Shown piece after piece: positions 1 to 6,472 of a stretch of DNA of 16,142 nt. The position numbers and the translations under genes were made by a program. The stretch spans positions 1 through 16,142 of the forward strand of contig JAYEGJ010000014.1 in NCBI GenBank assembly GCA_034658975.1, in the 5' to 3' direction. The stretch is from SZUA-217 sp034658975 (GTDB taxonomy: Bacteria > Actinomycetota > Acidimicrobiia > Spongiisociales > ZC4RG35). Below the pieces are notes generated by a model. It worked only from the letters and a program-made list of their open reading frames with translations, made no database searches and was not told the DNA's origin. Within the stretch, counting starts at the first letter, position 1; every line of letters starts with the position of its first letter.

Positions 1-3000
1 AAACCAATCATCGGCATCGAGGCCTATTACACCGATGGATCGCGCTTCGACCGCCCGGTCGGCCAGGAGAATCGGCGCTATCACATGAACCTCCTCGCCG
101 AGAACGAGGTCGGTTATCGCAACCTCCTCGAGCTGTCATCCCGGGCCTTCCTCGACGGGTACTACTACAAACCCCGAATGGACATCGAGCTGTTGGCCGA
201 GCACTCGGAGGGAATCATCGCGACGTCGGGGTGCCTCGGTGGTCTGGTGCCCCAACTGCTCGCTCCTGATGCGGTGAGCGAGGAGGGGAACAAGGGAAAC
301 ATCCGGGATCTCGATGCGGCAGTGGCCGCCGCCGCCCGGTTTCAGGACGTGTTCGGACGGGACAACTGGTTCATCGAGCTCCAGGATCACGGACTCGAAG
401 CCCAGCGGAGAATCATGCCCGACATGCTGGAGGTCGCCCGTCAGATTGATGCGCCCCTGCTGGCCACGAATGACCTTCACTACACCCGACGCGACGAGCA
501 CGACGCACACGACGTCCTTCTCTGCATCCAAACCGGGTCGTTGCGCAACGAACCCGGAAGGCTTCGGTTCGAGGGCTCGGAGCACTATCTCAAGTCATCT
601 GACGAGATGCGCCGGCTCTTTCCCGAATCCGATTATCCCGGAGCCTGCGACAACACTCTCTGGATCGCCGAGAGGGCCGATGTCCAACTCGAGTTCGGAA
701 AACTCCTTCTACCTCAGTTCCCCGTGCCCGAAGGTGAGACCGAGGTCACCCAGCTCCGCCGACTGGTGGAACAGGGGTCGAGGCAGCGTTATGGGTCCGA
801 CCCCGGCCCCGAGGTATGGGAACGCGTCGAGCACGAACTCAAGATCATCGAGGAGATGGGATTCCCCGCCTACTTCCTCATTGTCTGGGACCTGATCCGC
901 CACGCCCGGGAAAACGGGATCCGGGTCGGTCCCGGCCGGGGATCGGCAGCCGGCTCGATCGTTTCCTATGCGCTGCGGATCACGGACATCGACCCTCTCA
1001 GATACGGACTGATCTTCGAGCGCTTCCTCAATCCCGGCCGCATGTCGATGCCCGACATCGACATGGACTTCGACGATCGGTATCGCGGGGAGATGATCCG
1101 CTACGCGGCGGAGAAATATGGGAGTGACCGCGTCGCTCAGATCATCACCTTCTCGACGATCAAGGGGAAGCAGGCGATTCGGGACGCCGCCCGGGTCCTC
1201 GGCCAGCCCTACGCAGTGGGCGACCGTCTCGCCAAGGCGATGCCGCCGTCCATCCTGGGAAAAGACCCGACACTCGACCAGGTGCTGACACCCCCGCCGT
1301 CCGGGGCTCCTTCGGAGATCCGCGACTGGTACTCCAATGGCCAGGGGCTTCGGGAGATGTATGACAGCGATCCCGGTATGCGGGAGGTCGTCGACGCTGC
1401 CATGGGACTCGAGGGACTGCGCCGCCAGGACTCGATCCATGCCGCGGCTGTCGTGATCGCCCCGGAGTCGCTCACCAACATTGTCCCGGTCCAACGCAAG
1501 GGCGAGGGCGCCGAGATGGTGACCCAGTTCGAGATGCATGGTGTCGAGGATCTGGGGCTTCTCAAGATGGACTTCCTCGGCTTGAGCACTCTTTCGATCA
1601 TCGAGAGGTGTCTCGAGTTGGTCGAGAGGACGACCGGCCAACGTCCTGATATCGACAACGTTCCCCTTGACGACGAAGCCACATTCGACCTTCTCCAGAC
1701 CGGAAACACCATTGGCGTCTTCCAGATGGAGGGCTCGGCGATGCGGGCGCTCATCCGCTCCCTGAAGCCCGACAGTTTCAATGATGTCATCGCCCTGGTC
1801 GCCCTCTTCCGTCCCGGTCCGATGGGCGCCAACATGCACAACCTCTACGCGGATCGCAAGAACGGCCGGGCCGAGGTCGAAGCTCTTCATCCTGTGTTGG
1901 AGGAGAAGCTCGCCGACACCTACCAGATCATGGTGTATCAGGAGCAGGTGATGACCGTCGCCCAGGAGATGGCCGGCTACTCAATTGCTGATGCAGACAA
2001 CTTGCGCCGGGCGATGGGCAAGAAGATCAAGTCCGTGATGATTGCCGAAGAGGAGAAGTTCGTCAGTGGGTGCATCGAGGAGGGTCACCCAGAAGAGACC
2101 GGCCGAGACCTGTTCCGGCTGATCGAGCATTTTGCCGGTTATGGATTCCCCAAGGCGCATGCCACCGCCTATGGCCTGGTGGCTTATCAGACTGCATACC
2201 TCAAGGCCCAATACCCGGCGGAGTTCCTCGCCGCAATGCTCACCGCGACCAAGAGCAACAAGGACAAGACGGCGGTGTATCTCAACGAGTGCCGGCAGAT
2301 GGGCATCGAGGTCCTTGTTCCCGACCTCAACGAGTCGGAGTCCGACTTCACCGTCCACGACGGCCGAATCAGGTTTGGGTTGTCGGCCGTTCGCAACGTC
2401 GGCGAAGGTGTTGTCGAGAAGATCGTCGAAGCCCGCGACGACGCCCCGATCGAGTCGTTTGCGGACTTCGTGAACCGGGTCGACATCGGGGTGCTCAACA
2501 AGAGAACCGTCGAGTCCCTCATCAAAGCCGGAGCGTTCGATGCATCGGGGGACACTCGCAAAGGACTCACCCTCATCCATGAGCAAATGCTCGACGCCAC
2601 CGTGGAGAGACGACGCAACGAAGAGATGGGCCAGTATTCGCTGTTCGCCGGGGGTGAATCCTCAGAGTCGGAAACGGACGTTGAAGTCCCCGACCTCGTC
2701 TGGCCGCAGAAGACCCGGCTCGCCTTCGAGAAGGAGATGCTCGGTCTCTACGTGTCCGACCACCCCCTTCTCTCGGTCGGTCCGGCTCTGGCCGCTTCAA
2801 CGACGACATCGATACCCGAGTTGTCCGATCTCACCGATAGGGCTTCGGTGTCGGTGGGGGGGATCGTCGGCTCGATCACGAGAAGGTGGACGAAGAAGGG
2901 CGATCCGATGCTCTTCTTCCAACTCGAGGACCTGGAGGGCTCGGTCGAGTGCATCGCTTTCCCGAAGACCGTGCACGAGTACGGACCTCTGATAATCGAG

Positions 3001-3321
3001 GACGCGGTATTGATCGTGTCGGGGAACCTGGACCACCGCGGTGACGACATCAAGGTCGTAACGCGAGAAGTGAAGGAACTCGAGATTCGCGACGATTCGA
3101 CCGTTCGTCTCACCGTGGCTGCGGTTCGGTTGACTCCGGAGGTGGTCACCAGCCTGAAGGGGATCCTTCGCAATCATCCCGGCTCAGCGGCCGTCTACCT
3201 CCACATGACGGACAACGGCGACACCAAGGTTCTCAAGCTCAGCGATGCCCACAAGGTCGAGCCGCGATCGGCGCTATTTGCAGAGTTGAAGGAGTTGCTC
3301 GGCCCGAAGGCGATTCTGTGA
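1..3321 (+). CDS. dnaE: DNA polymerase III subunit alpha, 5' end cut by window edge
   Basis: Replicative polymerase alpha subunit (family C). The reading frame is open from base 1 and the first visible residues (KPIIGIEAYY) are already inside the PHP domain, so the internal ATG at 85 is not the start; roughly 60-75 N-terminal residues are missing by comparison with known DnaE1 proteins, and 1106 aa are visible. PHP ligands seen: Glu (19-21), His (82-84), Cys (232-234), and Asp/His of NDLHY (472-480). Polymerase core: GPGRGSAAGS; PDIDMDF with catalytic Asp at 1060-1062 and 1066-1068; third Asp in KMDFLGL at 1570-1572. GYGFPKAHATAYG and the tandem HhH region follow. QYSLF (2632-2646) fits a beta-clamp binding motif. 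The C-terminal third holds an OB fold (about 2840-3080). It ends 19 bp from the convergent HAD gene, with no terminator hairpin visible. The conserved PHP metal ligands suggest DnaE1-type built-in proofreading. Confidence 0.97.
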   Translation, partial: KPIIGIEAYYTDGSRFDRPVGQENRRYHMNLLAENEVGYRNLLELSSRAFLDGYYYKPRMDIELLAEHSEGIIATSGCLGGLVPQLLAPDAVSEEGNKGNIRDLDAAVAAAARFQDVFGRDNWFIELQDHGLEAQRRIMPDMLEVARQIDAPLLATNDLHYTRRDEHDAHDVLLCIQTGSLRNEPGRLRFEGSEHYLKSSDEMRRLFPESDYPGACDNTLWIAERADVQLEFGKLLLPQFPVPEGETEVTQLRRLVEQGSRQRYGSDPGPEVWERVEHELKIIEEMGFPAYFLIVWDLIRHARENGIRVGPGRGSAAGSIVSYALRITDIDPLRYGLIFERFLNPGRMSMPDIDMDFDDRYRGEMIRYAAEKYGSDRVAQIITFSTIKGKQAIRDAARVLGQPYAVGDRLAKAMPPSILGKDPTLDQVLTPPPSGAPSEIRDWYSNGQGLREMYDSDPGMREVVDAAMGLEGLRRQDSIHAAAVVIAPESLTNIVPVQRKGEGAEMVTQFEMHGVEDLGLLKMDFLGLSTLSIIERCLELVERTTGQRPDIDNVPLDDEATFDLLQTGNTIGVFQMEGSAMRALIRSLKPDSFNDVIALVALFRPGPMGANMHNLYADRKNGRAEVEALHPVLEEKLADTYQIMVYQEQVMTVAQEMAGYSIADADNLRRAMGKKIKSVMIAEEEKFVSGCIEEGHPEETGRDLFRLIEHFAGYGFPKAHATAYGLVAYQTAYLKAQYPAEFLAAMLTATKSNKDKTAVYLNECRQMGIEVLVPDLNESESDFTVHDGRIRFGLSAVRNVGEGVVEKIVEARDDAPIESFADFVNRVDIGVLNKRTVESLIKAGAFDASGDTRKGLTLIHEQMLDATVERRRNEEMGQYSLFAGGESSESETDVEVPDLVWPQKTRLAFEKEMLGLYVSDHPLLSVGPALAASTTTSIPELSDLTDRASVSVGGIVGSITRRWTKKGDPMLFFQLEDLEGSVECIAFPKTVHEYGPLIIEDAVLIVSGNLDHRGDDIKVVTREVKELEIRDDSTVRLTVAAVRLTPEVVTSLKGILRNHPGSAAVYLHMTDNGDTKVLKLSDAHKVEPRSALFAELKELLGPKAIL

Positions 3322-3340
3322 AGGACGTACCTAGCACCCC

Positions 3341-4144
3341 TTAGACCCCCAACTCCTTCTGGACGATTTGGGCCAGCGCAACGGCCCTGCCATGACGGCG
3401 TCCCAAGACGTACCCGGCACCGGCTCCGACGACCGTGACCGCTCCGGCGGTCCCGTAGGCAAGCGCCTGCTTGGTCTTTCTGGCGAAGATGACTATCGGC
3501 CATCCCCGCTCGTGGGCGATGGACTCGAGTTCGGAGTCCGGGTTGACCGCGACGGGGTGTCCCACGGCCTCGAGCATGGGCAGGTCTGAGATCGAATCGG
3601 AGTAGGCGTAGCAAAGCTCGAGGTCATATCCGCGGTCGGAGACCAGGTTCTCGATGGACTCGACCTTGCCCTGGCCATAGACGAATGGACCATCGAGTTG
3701 GCCGGTGTAGCGGCCGTCGATGATCTCGCCCTTGGTTCCGATGGCGCCGGTCATGCTCAACGACGCTGCCAGGGGAGCGACGATGCGATCGGGGCTCGCC
3801 GAGACGATATAGGTGTCTCTGTTTGCTTCGTGGTGCATGGTGATCAGCTTGCGTGACTCGGGCCGGACCTTCGAAGTCAGACGAGGCAAGACGGCGGAGC
3901 CGAGACCATCGAACGACGCCACGGAAACACCGTCGATCCTGGTGAGGAAGTCGCTGCGGAGCTCGTCGGACGAATTGTCGCCCTTGTCGCCGATCAGCAG
4001 GAAGCTGATCGCTGCACCGCCCCATCTGGCGATGTCGGCGTTCGATACAAGGCCCTGTCTCCAGGCCTCGACGCCGACAGGGAAGGCTGAGGCGCCTGAG
4101 ATCAGCGTCCTGTCCAGATCGAAGAAAGCGGCGGCGCTGGTCAT
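3341..4144 (-). CDS. HAD-IB family (SerB-like) phosphatase with C-terminal hydrophobic anchor
   Basis: A 267-aa HAD-superfamily hydrolase, subfamily IB; these remove phosphate from small metabolites (phosphoserine phosphatase relatives), but the substrate cannot be read here. Numbering from an alternative GTG two codons upstream at 4150: motif I FFDLDRTL with nucleophile D11 and D13; motif II VSAS (S117/S119); motif III K162; motif IV YSDSISD with D185 and D189. Residues 229-250 are Ala/Gly/Val-rich and uncharged and could be one membrane helix, followed by a 19-residue tail starting RRHGR, so the protein may sit on the membrane with the enzyme in the cytoplasm. It is the last gene of a leftward operon, starting 9 bp after the ATPase 2 stop. 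TAGAAT six bases before the ATG could be an internal leaderless promoter. The ATG at 4144 is preferred because the motif lies closest to it. Confidence 0.9.
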   Translation of the reverse strand: MTSAAAFFDLDRTLISGASAFPVGVEAWRQGLVSNADIARWGGAAISFLLIGDKGDNSSDELRSDFLTRIDGVSVASFDGLGSAVLPRLTSKVRPESRKLITMHHEANRDTYIVSASPDRIVAPLAASLSMTGAIGTKGEIIDGRYTGQLDGPFVYGQGKVESIENLVSDRGYDLELCYAYSDSISDLPMLEAVGHPVAVNPDSELESIAHERGWPIVIFARKTKQALAYGTAGAVTVVGAGAGYVLGRRHGRAVALAQIVQKELGV

Positions 4145-4150
4145 GACCAC

Positions 4151-4156
4151 ATTCTA
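4151..4156 (-). promoter_or_regulatory. Possible internal -10 for the HAD gene
   Basis: TAGAAT, containing the ATPase 2 stop codon, ends 6 nt before the HAD ATG at 4144. It may allow separate leaderless expression; it could equally be chance. Confidence 0.25.
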
Positions 4157-5197
4157 TTGCGCCAGGTCCACGCCGAATCGACCCCATGGGATCCCCACGG
4201 CGTTGCTCAACAGGTCGGCAAGGCGATCGAGGTCATTGGGCGGTTCGCTGGACCAGGGCACCGTGGCGACGGTGGCCCCGTACCGCGCCGAGAAGCCTTC
4301 GCGAGTGTCTTTCTGGCGTAACGTCTCGGCCGACCACATCTCGACAATGGTGTGCATCTCGGGAGAGAGGCTCGGCGTGTGCTCCACCGAGGCCCACTCG
4401 TCCGGGAGGGCGCGATTGAAGATGACGGCCTCGGGTGTGGCCGCCAGCCCGGGCAGCTCGCGATAGAACTTCACCGCCTCGCGCACCGGCGCCGGGTCTG
4501 CGGTGGTCACCACGATGATGGATGAGTCTTTCATGACCGCCTCGATCTCACGACCGCGTCGAGCAACACCGTCATAGGTCGTCCGCAGGTCAACGAGAAA
4601 CTCGGTAATCCTCACGAGGAGGTCGGATCCGAGGATCATGTCCGCAACGCGAAGTAGGGGTCGGGCCGCACGGTCATAGAAGAACCTCCTCCCGGGGAGG
4701 GGTCCGCCGGTTATCCATCTGAGAAGCCGTCCGCCAACCAGATCGGCCATCTGCGCCGGTGCCGCGAAGAAGTCGATGCCGCCTCCCGACGGGGGTGTGT
4801 CTACAACCACCAGGTCCCACGCTTTGGCCTGAACGAAGGTGGCCGCTTGGTCAGCGGCTGCGTACGACTGGGAGGCCGGGAAGTGCTCGGAAGCCGCTCT
4901 GAAGAACTCGTTGTCGGCGAGCCGTTCGGCAACTGCGGGGTCGGCATGTCGGGTAGCGACGGCCCGCCAGGACGCGCCCGAATCAAGCATGGCGGCCCAC
5001 AGGTTTGGCTCGTCGGCATGTGGCTGTGGCTCGTCCCCGAGATGGTCCAGGCCGAGAGCAGATGCCAGCCGCTGGGCAGGATCGACCGTAACGACCAGGG
5101 TTCGAAGACCGTGCCGCGCCGCAATCACCGCGACAGATGCAGCGATGGTGGTCTTTCCCACGCCCCCTGCACCGGTCACCAACAGTGTCGAGGTCAC
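4154..5197 (-). CDS. ArsA/Get3-like ATPase 2
   Basis: A 347-aa P-loop ATPase of the ArsA/Get3 (SIMIBI) class. P-loop GAGGVGKTT (about residues 9-17); switch I region VTVDPAQRL (about 36-44); switch II region VVVDTPPSGGG (about 130-140). The signature lysine of the deviant Walker A (the K in KGGVGK) is replaced by Ala. There is no cysteine in the protein, so neither the arsenite-binding Cys of true ArsA nor the CxxC of Get3 is present. An arsenic role is therefore unlikely, and no arsB-like pump is nearby. The start is GTG, and GTGA overlaps the stop of ATPase 1, with GGAGG upstream; this fits translational coupling and equal production of the two subunits. Tandem pairs of this kind occur in mycobacteria (Rv3679/Rv3680 type). 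The likely product is one half of a heteromeric ATPase; the client is unknown. Confidence 0.92.
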   Translation of the reverse strand: MTSTLLVTGAGGVGKTTIAASVAVIAARHGLRTLVVTVDPAQRLASALGLDHLGDEPQPHADEPNLWAAMLDSGASWRAVATRHADPAVAERLADNEFFRAASEHFPASQSYAAADQAATFVQAKAWDLVVVDTPPSGGGIDFFAAPAQMADLVGGRLLRWITGGPLPGRRFFYDRAARPLLRVADMILGSDLLVRITEFLVDLRTTYDGVARRGREIEAVMKDSSIIVVTTADPAPVREAVKFYRELPGLAATPEAVIFNRALPDEWASVEHTPSLSPEMHTIVEMWSAETLRQKDTREGFSARYGATVATVPWSSEPPNDLDRLADLLSNAVGIPWGRFGVDLAQ

Positions 5198-6045
5198 AGG
5201 AGTGCCTCCAGCTCGTCACTCATGTGTGCTGCCACTTCACCCGCCGTGAAGAGGCCGAACATGTAGGGGATGCGAACGTCTGGAGGGAGTTCTTCGAGCC
5301 ACTTCTGCTGTTCGCCGCAGAGCGATCGATGGAGGGAAGCGATGGCGCCGATGGTGCCTTTGGGTTTCGAAGTGTCCTCGAGTCTTGGAAGCACCCGATT
5401 TCCGATGATGAGCGGGTCGGGCACGAGGTCTTGGTTGTCGAGCCATTCGATGGTTTCGAGAGTCTCGGTGGTGGGCAACTCCTCCGGGAGGCTGGCGAAG
5501 ACCATCTGGGTCACTTTCGGGTCGGCGAGGGTTCCGGCCATCCAGGCAGACTGCTCCTTGATACGTCCGCTGGGCACAAGCTCTGCAATGCTCAAAGGGG
5601 CTCGTAGATACGAGCCGATCTGTCCTGTTGGAGGGGCGTCGGCGATGACGATGTCCCAACGGTCCTCCCTCACTTCCCAGAGGATCTTGCCGATCGTGAT
5701 GATCTCTCTGATGGCGGGGGCCGCAGTAGCCAGGGCATCGAAGGCCCGGGCTACGGCTCCGAATCGGCCCATTCCGGGCAGACGCAGTTGAATGGCCAGA
5801 TACTCGAGCAGCGCCTCCGATCGAACGATGTGGAGTGCGTGCAAGCCCGGTCTCACTTCTCGCGGCCGGAATTGGAGCGGCCCCACCGAGAAATGAGTCG
5901 CCAGGCCTCCGGGAGATCCCATCTCGACGGCGAGAACCCGCAGACCGTTGCGTTGGGCGAGCAGGGACAGTCCGGCGGAAACGGCGGATTTGCCGACTCC
6001 GCCCTTTCCCGAGACGATTACCAGACGCTTGTCGAGAATCGTGAT
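5194..6045 (-). CDS. ArsA/Get3-like ATPase 1, apparent ATC start
   Basis: A 283-aa ATPase of the ArsA/Get3 family. P-loop SGKGGVGKS with the signature lysine intact, right at the N-terminus; switch II region VIADAPPTGQ. It has a single Cys, so no arsenite or zinc Cys site. The frame is open upstream only to a TGA at 6058-6060, which is the stop of the preceding small gene in the same frame. Between that stop and the P-loop there is no ATG, GTG or TTG. The best start is ATC at 6045, 8 nt after GAGGAG, giving MTILDKRLVIV, which is where family members usually begin. The first ATG (5922) would remove the P-loop. The end overlaps ATPase 2 as GTGA. Presumed partner of ATPase 2. An ATG-to-ATC sequence error is a possible alternative reading. 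Confidence 0.87.
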   Translation of the reverse strand: MTILDKRLVIVSGKGGVGKSAVSAGLSLLAQRNGLRVLAVEMGSPGGLATHFSVGPLQFRPREVRPGLHALHIVRSEALLEYLAIQLRLPGMGRFGAVARAFDALATAAPAIREIITIGKILWEVREDRWDIVIADAPPTGQIGSYLRAPLSIAELVPSGRIKEQSAWMAGTLADPKVTQMVFASLPEELPTTETLETIEWLDNQDLVPDPLIIGNRVLPRLEDTSKPKGTIGAIASLHRSLCGEQQKWLEELPPDVRIPYMFGLFTAGEVAAHMSDELEALL

Positions 6046-6053
6046 GGGTGTTG

Positions 6054-6059
6054 CTCCTC
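6054..6059 (-). promoter_or_regulatory. Shine-Dalgarno for ATPase 1
   Basis: GAGGAG overlaps the TGA stop of the 69-aa gene and lies 8 nt upstream of the ATC at 6045. It is one of the best ribosome-binding sites in the window, and it is what decides the non-standard start. The overlap with the previous stop suggests translational coupling. Confidence 0.7.
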
Positions 6060-6267
6060 AGCCGAGCGGGATACGGAGAACGAGCCTGCCGTCCTCAACG
6101 GCCCACTCGGAGCTAGCGAGTAGGGCGAAATCCGTGTAGTCGGTTTGCGCCTGGTCGATGAACTTCTGGCGCTCCTCACCGGCCACCGGCGGCAAGGGCC
6201 GTTCCTTCACGGCAGTAGCGCGGTTCTTGAAGCGCTCGATCATTGCGTCGACGTCGAATTGGGCCAT
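6058..6267 (-). CDS. Conserved-looking 69-aa protein, first gene of the ATPase operon
   Basis: Small acidic-basic protein starting MAQFDVDAMIERFKNRA and ending in RLVLRIPLG. I do not recognise a named domain. It looks real: the ATG sits just behind a -10 element, the composition is soluble and partly helical, and it is followed immediately by the ATPase pair. The frame stays open upstream to 6624, but that extension is Pro/Ser/Arg-rich low-quality sequence translated from the repeat and the antisense of nothing conserved, so it is left out. There is no Shine-Dalgarno before the ATG, consistent with leaderless translation. The stop TGA overlaps the ribosome-binding site of ATPase 1 and is in the same frame. 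I infer a role with the ATPases from position only. Confidence 0.78.
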   Translation of the reverse strand: MAQFDVDAMIERFKNRATAVKERPLPPVAGEERQKFIDQAQTDYTDFALLASSEWAVEDGRLVLRIPLG

Positions 6268-6274
6268 GGGGGAG

Positions 6275-6282
6275 ACGTTATA
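6275..6282 (-). promoter_or_regulatory. -10 element for the ATPase operon
   Basis: On the minus strand the sequence reads TATAACGT, giving TATAAC 9 nt or TAACGT 7 nt before the ATG at 6267. Predicted transcription start is within about 3 nt of the ATG, so the mRNA would be leaderless. No good -35 is seen. Confidence 0.55.
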
Positions 6283-6342
6283 CCGCCCCAAGCGGGAAGC
6301 CGACCGGTGACAGGGCGCTGTGTGTATAGGCAGGTTGTAGCC

Positions 6343-6448
6343 GGCCGGAATCTGGTGGGCCGTGCACCCTGCAGGGAAGGGTTGTCGGCCCGGTAGATCG
6401 CGGCCGGAATCTGGTGAGCTGTACGCCCTGTTGGGAAGGGTTGTCGGC
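6343..6448. repeat. Two copies of a 47-bp direct repeat, period 59 bp
   Basis: Copy A is 6343-6389 and copy B is 6402-6448; 41 of 47 positions match and five of the six differences are transitions. Each copy has a central CCC-4 nt-GGG mini-hairpin (6367-6376 and 6426-6435), a perfect 10-bp palindrome in copy A. The repeats fill the gap between the thyX-like stop and the operon promoter. A more decayed third copy may exist to the left (GGTTGTAGCC near 6333-6342), but I cannot align it well. No ORF or tRNA fits here. Confidence 0.8.
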
Positions 6449-6472
6449 GCAACGGATTCGAACGCCCGCTCA

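Noticed and set aside
709..1890. Long minus-strand open frame (393 codons) inside dnaE
   Set aside because: Antisense shadow of a GC-rich conserved gene; composition is not protein-like and no motif is seen, while dnaE is continuous on the other strand.
4154..6045. Arsenite efflux (ars) operon
   Set aside because: The ATPases lack the arsenite-binding cysteines, and no arsB, arsR, arsC or arsD is present.
6343..6448. CRISPR array
   Set aside because: Only two degenerate copies with a 12-bp gap; repeats differ internally and no cas genes are nearby.
6452..6466. tRNA T-arm-like sequence (GTTCGAATCC on the minus strand) after the thyX-like stop
   Set aside because: No pairing 5-bp T stem, acceptor stem or anticodon arm can be built around it.
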